Shown here piece after piece: positions 16,257-25,277 of a DNA stretch of 35,003 nt. A program made the translations under genes and the position numbers. A model generated the notes under the pieces. That model had not been told where the DNA came from and did not search any database. It saw only the letters and a program-made list of their open reading frames with translations. Each line of letters begins with the position of its first letter. Position 1 is the stretch's first letter. The DNA is from Flavivirga aquimarina (lineage in GTDB: Bacteria; Bacteroidota; Bacteroidia; Flavobacteriales; Flavobacteriaceae), in the NCBI RefSeq assembly GCF_030540835.1, contig NZ_JAUOEK010000114.1:1-35003 (forward strand), read 5' to 3'.

Positions 16257-17738
16257 ATGCAGCTTTTTCAGCATCAACCAATAAAACTATACAATTCACT
16301 TACAGGAAAAAAAGAAACATTCAAGCCCATTAACGAGGGTTATGTAGGGATGTATGTTTGTGGCCCCACCGTTTATAGTAATGTACACTTAGGTAATGTA
16401 AGAACCTTTATGTCTTTTGATATGGTATTTAGGTATTTAAAGCATTTAGGTTACAAAGTACGGTATGTTAGAAATATTACAGATGCGGGTCATTTAGAAA
16501 ACGATGCCGATGCTGGTGAAGATAAAATCACTAAAAAAGCGCGCTTAGAGCAAATTGAACCTATGGAAGTTGTGCAGCGTTATACGGTCGATTTCCATAA
16601 CATATTAAATACATTCAATTTTTTACCACCAAGTATAGAGCCTACAGCAACGGGGCATATTATTGAGCAAATTGAGCTTATAAAAAATATTATAGACAAT
16701 GGCTTTGCTTATGAGGTAAATGGTTCTGTTTATTTCGATGTACATAAATTTAATGAAACAAACGATTACGGAAAATTAAGCAAACGTAAGCTTGACGATT
16801 TAATTCATAATACACGTGAATTAGACGGACAAAGTGATAAAAAGAATCCGCAAGATTTTGCCCTTTGGAAAAAGGCAGAACCACAGCATATTATGCGTTG
16901 GCCTTCACCTTGGAGTGATGGTTTTCCCGGTTGGCACTTAGAATGTACTGCTATGAGCACTAAGTATTTAGGAGATCAATTTGATATTCACGGAGGTGGT
17001 ATGGATTTAAAATTTCCGCATCATGAATGTGAGATCGCGCAAAATGAAGCTGCCAAAGGAAAATCTCCTGTTAATTATTGGATGCATGCCAACATGCTAG
17101 AGCTTAACGGACAGCGTATGTCTAAAACAACAGGAAATACTGTCAACCCAGATGAATTGTTATCCGGAAATAATAAATTCTTCAGTAAAGCCTATGCACC
17201 CGGTGTTATTAGGTTTTTTAATGCACAGTCGTCTTACCGAAGTGTTCTGGATTTAACAGACGATGGCTTATTAGCAAGTGAAAAAGGATTTTACAGATTG
17301 ATGGATGCCGTGAATCTTTTAGGTGATTTAAAAGCTTCTGAAAGGTCTACTATAGATGTTAATGCATGGAAACAGTCTTGTTATGATGCTATGAATGATG
17401 ATTTTAATTCGCCTATTTTAATTGCACATTTATTTGAAGCTGCTAAATACATCAATCAAATTAAAGAAGGTTCTGAAACCTTATCTACTGAAGACTTAAA
17501 CACTTTTAAAAGCACTATTAATGCCTTTGTTTTTGATGTGTTAGGCCTTGAGAACAATACTAAAAGTGATTCTGGAACCGATAAATTGTCGGGTGCTGTA
17601 GATATACTCATTAAACTAAGGCAAGAAGCCAGAGCCAATAGAGACTTTGCTATGTCTGATAAAATTCGTGATGAGCTAGCAGAAGTTGGTATACAACTCA
17701 AAGATGGTAAAGACGGTACGACGTTTTCAACTAACTAA
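16257..17738 (+). CDS. cysS: Cysteinyl-tRNA synthetase
   Basis: 493 aa, close to the family length. The HIGH-type motif is HLGN (44-47) after the zinc Cys in [10 protein letters not shown]; further zinc ligands lie in WHLECTAMS and the HHECE segment. The KMSKS-type motif is RMSKT (about 287-291). The C-terminal DALR helical domain follows ([18 protein letters not shown] and [19 protein letters not shown]). It charges tRNA-Cys. It lies 38 bp after folE. Confidence 0.97.
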   Translation: MQLFQHQPIKLYNSLTGKKETFKPINEGYVGMYVCGPTVYSNVHLGNVRTFMSFDMVFRYLKHLGYKVRYVRNITDAGHLENDADAGEDKITKKARLEQIEPMEVVQRYTVDFHNILNTFNFLPPSIEPTATGHIIEQIELIKNIIDNGFAYEVNGSVYFDVHKFNETNDYGKLSKRKLDDLIHNTRELDGQSDKKNPQDFALWKKAEPQHIMRWPSPWSDGFPGWHLECTAMSTKYLGDQFDIHGGGMDLKFPHHECEIAQNEAAKGKSPVNYWMHANMLELNGQRMSKTTGNTVNPDELLSGNNKFFSKAYAPGVIRFFNAQSSYRSVLDLTDDGLLASEKGFYRLMDAVNLLGDLKASERSTIDVNAWKQSCYDAMNDDFNSPILIAHLFEAAKYINQIKEGSETLSTEDLNTFKSTINAFVFDVLGLENNTKSDSGTDKLSGAVDILIKLRQEARANRDFAMSDKIRDELAEVGIQLKDGKDGTTFSTN

Positions 17739-17743
17739 ATGTT

Positions 17744-17846
17744 TTGTTATTCCTTCGAAGGAATGAATCTTTTTAATTAAAACTTGATTTTTACAAAATA
17801 GATTCTTGTCTTCAATTCGACTACACTCAGTGACCGACCTGGAATG
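17744..17846. repeat. Degenerate intergenic palindromic repeat
   Basis: The spacer between cysS and yidD starts with the palindrome ATTCCTTCGAAGGAAT followed by GAATCTT. It ends with GATTCTTGTCTTCAATTCG, then ACTACACTCAGTGACC and GGAATGAA. The outer parts are inverted relative to each other (GGAATGAATCTT-like ends). The motif CGACTACxCTCAGTGACCG is familiar from dispersed flavobacterial repeats. It runs up to the yidD start and provides its first possible ATG. Confidence 0.6.
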
Positions 17847-17852
17847 AATACT

Positions 17853-18077
17853 ATGCTAAAAAAAATACTTATTGCACCGTTTTTGTTTTTAATAAAGATA
17901 TATCAAGTATTGATATCACCTATAACGCCTGCTACTTGTAGATATACACCAACATGTTCACATTACTCCAAAGAAGCGTTACAAAAACATGGTTTATTTA
18001 AAGGTAGTTGGTTAGCCATAAAACGTATTTTTAGTTGCCACCCTTGGGGAGGATCTGGATATGACCCCGTTCCTTAG
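17853..18077 (+). CDS. yidD: Membrane protein insertion efficiency factor YidD
   Basis: 74 aa from the ATG at 17853. An in-frame ATG at 17844 exists but is formed by the preceding repeat. The family signature is complete: [51 protein letters not shown] and YDPVP. YidD is a small amphipathic protein at the inner face of the cytoplasmic membrane that helps YidC insert proteins. It lies in the direction of folE-cysS but is separated from it by the repeat. Confidence 0.95.
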   Translation: MLKKILIAPFLFLIKIYQVLISPITPATCRYTPTCSHYSKEALQKHGLFKGSWLAIKRIFSCHPWGGSGYDPVP

Positions 18078-18126
18078 ATTTAATTTACTTACTTGATTTT
18101 GTGAAATTTTCAACTTATTTCGTTTA

Positions 18127-18153
18127 ATAAAGTTCATTAAAACAGAACTTTAT
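18127..18153. terminator. Stem-loop between convergent yidD and fur genes
   Basis: A 9-bp stem ATAAAGTTC/GAACTTTAT with a 9-nt loop lies between the two 3' ends. The T runs are weak, so terminator activity is a guess. Confidence 0.35.
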
Positions 18154-18173
18154 CTTAGCATTGTAACCAATAC

Positions 18174-18554
18174 TCACGCACAACAAACTTCACATTGTCC
18201 TATTAAGAGAATATCAGTAGAATCTACTTTATGATTTTTTATGGAAGGAATTTTAATTTCTAAAGGCAAACACTCAACTTTATCGCATTTTGTACATTGA
18301 AAATGTGGATGCTTGTCCGAATGATGACTAGCAGAACATCCCTCACATTTAGCATACCACTTTAAACCATCTTTTCCGTTAAAAGAATGAATAGCACCAT
18401 CTTGTTCAAGTCTATCTAAAATACGATACACCGTAGTTTTATTCATCTTATCTTTTACAAGTTCAATTAGATGTACTACCGATTTGGCTTCGTCCTTTTC
18501 TTCAAAAATTTGGAGTACAGTAGCTACAGCTTTTGTTTTTCTTATAATTCCCAT
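18174..18554 (-). CDS. Fur-family metal-responsive transcriptional repressor
   Basis: 126 aa from the ATG at 18554 (MGIIRKTKAVATVLQIF); an upstream in-frame ATG would place the start inside the operator and is rejected. An N-terminal winged helix (KMNKTTVYRILDRLEQDGAI, the Fur-type recognition helix) is followed by the metal-binding dimerisation part with HPHFQCTKCDKVECL (CxxC zinc site) and a C-terminal CEVCC. It could be Fur, Zur or PerR; the divergent partner operon with a MerC-like protein favours a zinc or other transition-metal role. The promoter is TTG-N18-TAAATTTG on the minus strand (18588-18616), overlapped by two operator copies, so autoregulation is likely. Confidence 0.88.
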   Translation of the reverse strand: MGIIRKTKAVATVLQIFEEKDEAKSVVHLIELVKDKMNKTTVYRILDRLEQDGAIHSFNGKDGLKWYAKCEGCSASHHSDKHPHFQCTKCDKVECLPLEIKIPSIKNHKVDSTDILLIGQCEVCCA

Positions 18555-18564
18555 AATCACAAAA

Positions 18565-18625
18565 TTAATGCAATTGGGTTGCAATTACAAATTTATTTTT
18601 TAATTTCGCAACTCAATTGCATTAA
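18565..18625. promoter_or_regulatory. Mirror-image divergent promoters and double operator, fur / ABC operon
   Basis: TTAATGCAATTGGGTTGC (18565-18582) and GCAACTCAATTGCATTAA (18608-18625) are inverted copies with 17 of 18 matching bases. Each contains a partial palindrome TGCAA-N5-TTGC. The minus promoter has its -33 TTG at 18614-18616 and its -7 box at 18588-18595. The plus promoter has TTG at 18579-18581, a 19-bp spacer and TAATTTCG at 18601-18608 (one mismatch). Each -33 lies in the operator arm that covers the start of the opposite promoter. I infer binding sites for the Fur-family protein encoded here. Confidence 0.75.
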
Positions 18626-18638
18626 CAAAGATAATTTT

Positions 18639-19340
18639 ATGATACAATTACAAAACGTTAGCAAATCATTTAAAGGTAGTCTTGCCATTAAAAACTTAAA
18701 TTTAGAGGTTCAGAAAGGAGAAATTTTAGGACTTTTAGGTGCTAATGGTGCAGGAAAATCTACCACTATAAATATGTTGCTAGGCTTTCTTAATCCAGAC
18801 TCAGGAGAGGTATATATCAATGATATAGACACGAACCATAATTCACAAGAGACTAGAAAACTTATTGGTTATATCCCTGAAAATGTTAATCTATATCCTT
18901 ATTTATCAGGTTTAGAAAATTTAGATTATTTCTGCAAGTTAGCAGGATTAAAATATTCTAAAAATGAACTGGAAAACTACCTAACAATTTGTGGATTGGA
19001 AAATAAAGCACACGTAAAAAAGGTAAGTGGTTATTCTAAAGGAATGCGACAGAAAGTAGGCATCGCTATTGCCTATGCAAAAAAAGCAAAAGTTTATTTA
19101 TTAGATGAACCTGCTAGTGGTTTAGACCCTTTAGCCAGTAATGAACTTTCTATTCTTTTAAAAAAATTAGCTTCAGAAGGTGCGACTATTTTGATGGCTT
19201 CCCACGATATTTTTCGTGTTCGTGAGGTTTGTAATCGTATCGGTATTTTAAAAAATGGCGTTTTAGTAAAAGAATTGTATAGCAAAGATGTAAGTGCTAA
19301 TGAGCTAGAAACTTTATATCTACAATTTATGCAAAACTAA
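18639..19340 (+). CDS. ABC transporter ATP-binding protein
   Basis: 233 aa from the ATG at 18639 (MIQLQNVSKSFKGSLAIKNL), just after the operator; longer frames upstream run through the promoter. Walker A is GANGAGKST (34-42), the signature is YSKGMRQK in place of LSGGQ, Walker B is VYLLDEPASGLDP and the switch His is in MASHD. This is the CcmA/NatA-type ATPase of ABC-2 systems. It energises the two permeases encoded directly downstream (10-bp gap, then 4-bp overlaps). Confidence 0.93.
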   Translation: MIQLQNVSKSFKGSLAIKNLNLEVQKGEILGLLGANGAGKSTTINMLLGFLNPDSGEVYINDIDTNHNSQETRKLIGYIPENVNLYPYLSGLENLDYFCKLAGLKYSKNELENYLTICGLENKAHVKKVSGYSKGMRQKVGIAIAYAKKAKVYLLDEPASGLDPLASNELSILLKKLASEGATILMASHDIFRVREVCNRIGILKNGVLVKELYSKDVSANELETLYLQFMQN

Positions 19341-19350
19341 AACGAATATT

Positions 19351-20760
19351 ATGTTGCAAATCATCAAAAATGAATGGCGTTTTTTAATCCGTAGTCGTAT
19401 ATTTTTAGGCATAAGTATTGCTTTCATTTCAATCTTATTAGTCTCAGTTTTTTTAGGAAATTATCAAACACGAAAGCAAGAGCAAACACACAAAAGTGCT
19501 AAAGACCACGTGCGTCAACAATGGGTAAGCATTGACGAAATGAATCCTCATAGTGCTGCACATTATGGAACGTATGTCTTTAAACCTACTAACTTATTAA
19601 ATAGTCTCGATGAAGGTGTTAATAGCGTTACAGGAAATGTACTTCGAGTAGAAGGACACGTTCAAAATGAAATAGTGCATTCCGAAGCATCTCAAATGCA
19701 GGCTATTTCTAGATTTGGAAAATTAAAGCCCTCACTTTTACTACAATATATTGTTCCATTATTATTGATTTTTTTAGCATTTAACTCTGTTAGTGATGAA
19801 AAACAAAGTGGGAGACTCAAATTACTCGTATTACAAGGTGCAAAACCTTTACAAATTATTTTATCTAAAATATTATCTGTTTGGCTTTACGGTATGATGC
19901 TACTAACCTTTGTCCTTTCAGTCTATAGTATTTTGAATTTTCAAAGTTTAACTACAGACATTTTAACCAGAACAGGATTGTTCTTTTTGTCCTACACTTT
20001 ATATTATTTTATTATTAGTGCTATTACGGTTTACTTTTCTGCACGCTGGCAAAATGCGACACTTGCTTTGACATCAATGTTAGGCATTTGGATAATTTGG
20101 ACGATATTTTTACCCAATATTTTAATGAGTTCTGCCGAAAAATGGCATCCTCTTCCTAGTCGAAACCAATTTCAATCAGCTATGAAAGAAGACCGTTCAA
20201 AAGGGCTTGACGGACACAACCCTAAAGATAAACGAGCTATCGCTCTTAAAGAGAAAGTTTTAAAAGAGTATGGTGTAGATAGTTTGTCTCAATTACCTAT
20301 AAATTTTGACGGTATGCGGATGCAAGCTGATGAAGAATATGGAAATAGCGTTTGGGATAAACATTTTGGTAATAATCGTAAAATACTTCGTAAACAAAAA
20401 CAAAGCTTTCAATTAGGCGGTATTGTAAACCCTTTTATTTCCTTACAGAATTCAAGTATGGGGTTTATGGCAAGTGATAACTTACATCATCAGGAATTTT
20501 TGCTACAAGTGGAAAACTACAGAAGGTTTTTTATTAAAACGCTAAACGACAAGCAAACTTTTGGTGGTTCTAAAACAGGTAACTGGAGGTGGAAAGAAGA
20601 TAATGCATTTTTTAAATCTATTCCAGATTTCAATTATAAACCAACTCAGGTTTCTGTTATCTTATCAAATTATTTGTTGGATTTAGCTTTGCTCATTCTA
20701 TGGTCAATTATTGTTATTGTTATCATTTATTTCGGAACTAAAAAAATACAAATCGTATGA
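19351..20760 (+). CDS. ABC-2 type permease with large extracytoplasmic domain (DUF3526-like)
   Basis: 469 aa. One TM helix near the N-terminus (FLGISIAFISILLVSVFLG), then an exposed part, several helices (LLQYIVPLLLIFLAFNSVSDE, with the short KQSGRLKLLVLQGAKPLQII cytoplasmic turn typical of ABC-2 permeases), a second exposed domain of about 150 residues and a last TM helix at 440-460. The shape matches DUF3526-type permeases found as tandem pairs in Bacteroidota. Its stop overlaps the next start by 4 bp (ATGA), so translation is probably coupled. The transported substrate cannot be read. Confidence 0.85.
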   Translation: MLQIIKNEWRFLIRSRIFLGISIAFISILLVSVFLGNYQTRKQEQTHKSAKDHVRQQWVSIDEMNPHSAAHYGTYVFKPTNLLNSLDEGVNSVTGNVLRVEGHVQNEIVHSEASQMQAISRFGKLKPSLLLQYIVPLLLIFLAFNSVSDEKQSGRLKLLVLQGAKPLQIILSKILSVWLYGMMLLTFVLSVYSILNFQSLTTDILTRTGLFFLSYTLYYFIISAITVYFSARWQNATLALTSMLGIWIIWTIFLPNILMSSAEKWHPLPSRNQFQSAMKEDRSKGLDGHNPKDKRAIALKEKVLKEYGVDSLSQLPINFDGMRMQADEEYGNSVWDKHFGNNRKILRKQKQSFQLGGIVNPFISLQNSSMGFMASDNLHHQEFLLQVENYRRFFIKTLNDKQTFGGSKTGNWRWKEDNAFFKSIPDFNYKPTQVSVILSNYLLDLALLILWSIIVIVIIYFGTKKIQIV

Positions 20761-22070
20761 GAAGTTTATCCATATTTATTTACGAGTGGAAACATTTTGT
20801 TAGCAGTCCTTTTAAAATTATAGCACTACTACTCTTTTTAATAGCCAGTATTTATGGTTTGCACAATGGTGCAGATTTATATATGCAACAAAGCAATGAG
20901 ATTGAAAGACTCAATCAAAAAGCAAAAGAAGAAAAAGAAACAATACTATCTTATTTCGACAAAAGCGAAAAAGGGCCTAAAAATAGGCCTTGGGTAGATG
21001 TTACAACACCATTCTGGTCTATTTGGTATACACCCACTTATCATTTCAAAAAACCTTCACCAACTATTGTTTACAATATAGGTCAGGCTGAACAATATGG
21101 TTTTTATAAAAAAATTGGTATGTATTCAAGCCCATACGATGCCGATATGGCAAAGGAAATCGCCAACCCAGAACGTATACAGTCTGGTACTTTAGATTTT
21201 TCATTTGTTGTGCTATTTCTTATGCCTCTATTACTTTTAGTGTTACTCTATAACATAAAAGGCTCGGAAGCAGAGCAAGGCTTTTTACCGCTCATTTTTG
21301 TACAAACGGGTTCAAAAAACTGGTGGATACTATCAAGAACTGTATTTTACACGATACTACTTTTATTTTCATTACTTGGGTTAATGCTTTATGGCGCTAC
21401 TCTTACCAAGGTTTTTGAGGTAGATAATGCTTTTTGGACTATTTTTCTACATCTAACTATATATCTTGTGTTTTGGGTAGTTCTTTATTTTTTAATTCTG
21501 AAATATGGAAAAAACATCATTTCAAACACTTTACAAATGATAGGTATTTGGTTACTTTTTGCGTTTATTATTCCTGCCGTCGTACACCAATGGATAAGTA
21601 TTGAAAAACCAACTAATTTAATGATTGACCTAATCGATATCAAAAGAGATAAAACAGATGAAATCTACGAGCAGTCAAACACTGATACCGATAATCAAAT
21701 TTTTAATTTATATCCAAGTTTAAAGCAAACTAAAACTGCACAAGATACAATAGCTATAAAGGAGGCAAGAAATGATTCAAGAATAGCATTAATTAATGTC
21801 GCTATGAAAAATGCGATTTCAAAGCTAGAAGAAGATAATTTAACTAAAAATGAGCTTATTTCAAAAACCTATTGGCTCAACCCTTTAACTTACTTTCAAA
21901 ATAAACTAAATCATTCATCAAAAACTCATTATGACGATTACCAGACTTATAGAAACGATATTCAAAATTTGGTTGATAAGCGCATTAAAATAATGGTTTC
22001 GGATATTTGGAATAACGTTAAAGTCGACAAAACAAAATATTTAGAATACAATAAAACACTTAACAAATGA
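20757..22070 (+). CDS. ABC-2 type permease, second subunit (DUF3526-like)
   Basis: 437 aa, similar in plan to the preceding gene: an N-terminal TM helix (IIALLLFLIASIYGLHNG), an exposed domain, a helix with LLLLVLLYNIKGSEAEQGFL and the cytoplasmic turn IFVQTGSKNWWILSRT, three more helices, then a long polar domain from about residue 290 to the end, without the final helix seen in the first subunit. The pair probably forms a heterodimeric membrane unit with the ATPase at 18639. It overlaps both neighbours by 4 bp. Confidence 0.85.
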   Translation: MRSLSIFIYEWKHFVSSPFKIIALLLFLIASIYGLHNGADLYMQQSNEIERLNQKAKEEKETILSYFDKSEKGPKNRPWVDVTTPFWSIWYTPTYHFKKPSPTIVYNIGQAEQYGFYKKIGMYSSPYDADMAKEIANPERIQSGTLDFSFVVLFLMPLLLLVLLYNIKGSEAEQGFLPLIFVQTGSKNWWILSRTVFYTILLLFSLLGLMLYGATLTKVFEVDNAFWTIFLHLTIYLVFWVVLYFLILKYGKNIISNTLQMIGIWLLFAFIIPAVVHQWISIEKPTNLMIDLIDIKRDKTDEIYEQSNTDTDNQIFNLYPSLKQTKTAQDTIAIKEARNDSRIALINVAMKNAISKLEEDNLTKNELISKTYWLNPLTYFQNKLNHSSKTHYDDYQTYRNDIQNLVDKRIKIMVSDIWNNVKVDKTKYLEYNKTLNK

Positions 22071-22420
22071 CACAAACAAAAAAGATATATTGGGCAGATA
22101 AATTAGGTGTTTTTAGTTCTTTGCTGTGTATAGTTCATTGCCTTGCAGTACCAACATTCCTTTCGTTGGGCATTGGTTTTTTGAATAATCCAATAATTGC
22201 TTTCCTGTTTATCTTAGTAGCATTTATTTCTATTTATAAAGCTACCAATGGAAAATTTATTAAAGGGATTAGTGTTTTTTTATGGGTTTCTTTTATTGGC
22301 TTTGTAATATCCATTTTGCTAGAAGAACATGCTGAAATTTTTGAATATGGGATGTTTCTGTTTTCTTCATCAATTATTCTTGGGCATTTTTATAATATGC
22401 GTAATTGTTTAAAATCTTAA
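22067..22420 (+). CDS. MerC-domain membrane protein
   Basis: 117 aa with four hydrophobic segments. The first carries the MerC-like motif LLCIVHCLAVPTFLSLG with paired Cys and His, and a further His lies near the end (ILGHFYNMRNC). MerC proteins import mercuric ions, but in Bacteroidota MerC-domain genes are often found with Fur/Zur-type regulators, which suggests other metals. It starts inside the stop of the second permease (ATGA), so it is the last gene of the coupled operon. Confidence 0.8.
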   Translation: MTQTKKIYWADKLGVFSSLLCIVHCLAVPTFLSLGIGFLNNPIIAFLFILVAFISIYKATNGKFIKGISVFLWVSFIGFVISILLEEHAEIFEYGMFLFSSSIILGHFYNMRNCLKS

Positions 22421-22501
22421 AGAATCATTATTTTGTTTTACGAATACCAAACAACATTTTGAATTGAGAGGTTTTACAAAAAGTACTGGTTACAACCTAT
22501 T

Positions 22502-23962
22502 TTATTTAACCGGAATCTCCTTCAAAATCTCTAAAACAAACTTCCAATATTTTTGAACCGACGATATTTGTGCACGCTCATCTGGTGAATGCGCCCCTTT
22601 AATATTCGGGCCAAAACTAATCATATCCATATCTGGATAGTTAGTGCCAAGAATGCCACATTCTAAACCTGCGTGACATGCCGCAACATGAGGTTTTTCT
22701 CCATTTAAATCTTCATATAACTTCGCCATAACCTTTAAAATAGGAGAATCCATATTCGGTGTCCAACCCGGATAATCTCCTGAAAATTCAACCTCACAGC
22801 CTGTTAACTCAAAGGTTGCTCGTAAAGTATTCGCCAAATCTATTTTAGAACTTTCAACAGACGAGCGCGTTAAACAACCTATATGAATAGTACCATTTTT
22901 AACCACTACTCTAGCGATATTATTTGATGTTTCTACCAGTTCTGGAATATCGGCACTCATTCTGTAAACACCGTTATGAGCAGCATACAAAGCTCTGGTT
23001 AAACCTTCTTGAACTCCTAAATTCATAATCTTTTTAGGTGTTTCCGATTTAGAAATGGTAATTTCTAAATCCGGTTCCATCGTTTTTAATTCCTTTTTAA
23101 TCGTATTGGAAATTAAAGCCATTTCTAATAAAAAAGCATCTTCATGTACAGCATCTATAGCAACAATAGCATTACTTTCTCGAGGAATGGCATTTCGTAA
23201 GCTACCGCCATCAATTTCAGAAATTCGTAATCCGAAATTTTCAAAACCATCAAATAGCACACGGTTCATGAGTTTGTTAGCATTTCCTAATCCTTCATGG
23301 ATTTGCATACCAGAATGCCCACCTTGTAACCCTTTAACAGTAATTTTATACCCTATTTTAAATTCTGGAGTTTCTTCTTCTTTGTAACTTCTGGTAGCTG
23401 TAACATCAACACCTCCGGCACAACCAACACCAATTTCATCGTCTTCTTCAGTATCTAAATTCAATAAAATACCTCCTGTTAGCAAACCACCTTTTAAGCC
23501 CATAGCCCCCGTCATACCTGTTTCTTCATCAATAGTAAATAATGCTTCAATAGCCGGATGCTCGATATCTTTACTTTCCAGAATAGCCATAATAGTAGCA
23601 ACACCTAACCCGTTATCTGCACCAAGCGTCGTACCTTTGGCTCTAACCCAATCCTCATCAACATACATATCGATACCTTGAGCATCAAAATCAAAATTAG
23701 TATCGTTATTTTTCTGATGTACCATGTCTAAATGCGATTGCATAACTACGGTCGTTCTGTTTTCCATCCCCGGAGTTGCTGGCTTTTTTATAATAACATT
23801 TCCAACTTCATCTTCAATAGTCTCAAAACCTAGATTTTCCCCAAAGTCTTTCATAAATGCGATAATACGTGCTTCTTTTTTAGAACCACGTGGTATAGCA
23901 TTTATATCTGCAAATTTATTCCAAAGTTGTTTCGGTTGTAGTTGTCTTATTTCTGTACTCAT
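22502..23962 (-). CDS. pepD: Aminoacyl-histidine dipeptidase (M20C)
   Basis: 486 aa from the ATG at 23962 (MSTEIRQLQPKQLWNKF); 14 more codons are open upstream but lie on the promoter. M20 motifs: SHLDMVHQKN (zinc His and the catalytic Asp after it), GTLGADNGLGVA (bridging Asp), FTIDEETGMTGA (catalytic Glu-Glu) and LNLDTEEDDEIGVGCAGG, typical of PepD. The late His is in KGAHSPDE. It cleaves Xaa-His dipeptides such as carnosine in the cytoplasm. It stands alone, divergent from the DUF3810 gene. Confidence 0.95.
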   Translation of the reverse strand: MSTEIRQLQPKQLWNKFADINAIPRGSKKEARIIAFMKDFGENLGFETIEDEVGNVIIKKPATPGMENRTTVVMQSHLDMVHQKNNDTNFDFDAQGIDMYVDEDWVRAKGTTLGADNGLGVATIMAILESKDIEHPAIEALFTIDEETGMTGAMGLKGGLLTGGILLNLDTEEDDEIGVGCAGGVDVTATRSYKEEETPEFKIGYKITVKGLQGGHSGMQIHEGLGNANKLMNRVLFDGFENFGLRISEIDGGSLRNAIPRESNAIVAIDAVHEDAFLLEMALISNTIKKELKTMEPDLEITISKSETPKKIMNLGVQEGLTRALYAAHNGVYRMSADIPELVETSNNIARVVVKNGTIHIGCLTRSSVESSKIDLANTLRATFELTGCEVEFSGDYPGWTPNMDSPILKVMAKLYEDLNGEKPHVAACHAGLECGILGTNYPDMDMISFGPNIKGAHSPDERAQISSVQKYWKFVLEILKEIPVK

Positions 23963-23984
23963 AGTTTCACAAAATAGTATTTTG

Positions 23985-23992
23985 CAAAGATA
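23985..23992 (-). promoter_or_regulatory. -7 box of pepD
   Basis: TATCTTTG on the minus strand, 22 bp before the chosen pepD start. It overlaps the upstream in-frame codons, which supports the shorter start. No clear -33 TTG. Confidence 0.5.
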
Positions 23993-24037
23993 AGTTTTAC
24001 ACACTATGATTAATAAACATTTGCTTATTTTTGAGTT

Positions 24038-25105
24038 ATGCTAAAAAAGAAAAAAACGTTACTGGCATTATCGTTAATTCCACAATATGTATTTATAACG
24101 TGGCTATCCAACTACCCTGAGTTTGTAGAACGTTTTTATAGTAACGGATTTTATCCTTTTATTTCTAAAATATTTAGATATACTTTGGGTTGGCTGCCTT
24201 TTTCTTTTGGAGATTTAATCTATACTATTTCTATTATTTATATCGTACGATGGCTTTATATAAACAGAAAACGACTTAGAAAAGACACAAAACAATGGTT
24301 TATCGATGTATTTTCTACAATCGCAATTATATACCTAATATTTCACTTGTTTTGGGGATTTAATTACTACAGATTACCACTACATAAAAGTTTGAATATT
24401 GCTAATGATTATACTACTGAACAGCTAGTTTCTGTAACTGAACAATTGATTAAAAAGTCGAATAATCTTCATTTTATAATTACTAAAAACGACACAATTA
24501 AAACTAATTTACCTTATAGTAAAAGTGAAATCTTAAAGATGGCACCTGTGGGTTATAAAAATTTAAAACAAGTATTCCCTCATTTAGAATATAACCCAAA
24601 AAGTGTAAAAAAATCGTTATATAGTTACCCATTAACCTATATGGGGTTTAGCGGTTACTTAAATCCGTTTACCAACGAAGCTCAGGTTAATGGATTAATT
24701 CCTGCTTACAAGGTGCCTACAACAGCTTCACATGAAATTGCACATCAATTAGGTTATGCAGCCGAAAACGAAGCTAATTTTATTGGATGTATGGCAGCTA
24801 TAAATCATGACGATATATATTTTAGATATACGGGGTATACTTTTGGGTTACGCTTTTGCCTAAATGAGATATACAGACGTGATGCTTGTTTATTTGAAGA
24901 TATGGTTGCCGATGTAAATAAGGGGATTTTAAAAAACTATAAGGAAGTTCGTGAATTTTGGGAAGCACATGAAAACCCTACCGAACCTTTATTTAAATTA
25001 TTTTATGGTAACTTTTTAAAAGCCAATAATCAAAATAAAGGCATGGAAAGCTATAGTTATGTAGTGGCTTTATTGGTTAATTATTTTGAGACTGAAAGTT
25101 TATAA
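24038..25105 (+). CDS. DUF3810 membrane protein with HExxH metalloprotease motif
   Basis: 355 aa. Three hydrophobic helices lie in the first 115 residues (ALSLIPQYVFITWLS, FGDLIYTISIIYIVRWLY, IIYLIFHLFWGFNYY). The rest contains TTASHEIAHQLGYAAENEANF, with HEIAH at 232-236 and an acidic stretch after it that could give the third zinc ligand. This is the DUF3810 family of Bacteroidota, which looks like a membrane-anchored zincin; its substrate is not known. A TATTTTTG box ends 4 bp before the ATG, too close for a normal promoter. Confidence 0.85.
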   Translation: MLKKKKTLLALSLIPQYVFITWLSNYPEFVERFYSNGFYPFISKIFRYTLGWLPFSFGDLIYTISIIYIVRWLYINRKRLRKDTKQWFIDVFSTIAIIYLIFHLFWGFNYYRLPLHKSLNIANDYTTEQLVSVTEQLIKKSNNLHFIITKNDTIKTNLPYSKSEILKMAPVGYKNLKQVFPHLEYNPKSVKKSLYSYPLTYMGFSGYLNPFTNEAQVNGLIPAYKVPTTASHEIAHQLGYAAENEANFIGCMAAINHDDIYFRYTGYTFGLRFCLNEIYRRDACLFEDMVADVNKGILKNYKEVREFWEAHENPTEPLFKLFYGNFLKANNQNKGMESYSYVVALLVNYFETESL

Positions 25106-25277
25106 ATTTATTTTAAAGTTTAAACATACTTTTTACTTATTCTCCTTTAAATTAAAAAAGATGCTTATTTAAAATTAGCTTTTATTTTCATAAAAACGCG
25201 TACTTAGTTTTCAAGTATCAATTTATTTTCAAACTCAAAAGAAATTATGTAAAAACAATTACTTTTGTTTTATTCTT

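Noticed and set aside
18471-18638. 56-residue N-terminal extension of the ABC ATPase
   Set aside because: It would be translated from the divergent promoter and operator region and across the fur start; the ATG at 18639 gives the normal family N-terminus.
24026-24033. Promoter -7 box for the DUF3810 gene
   Set aside because: TATTTTTG fits the consensus but ends 4 bp before the start codon, leaving no room for a leader unless the mRNA is leaderless.
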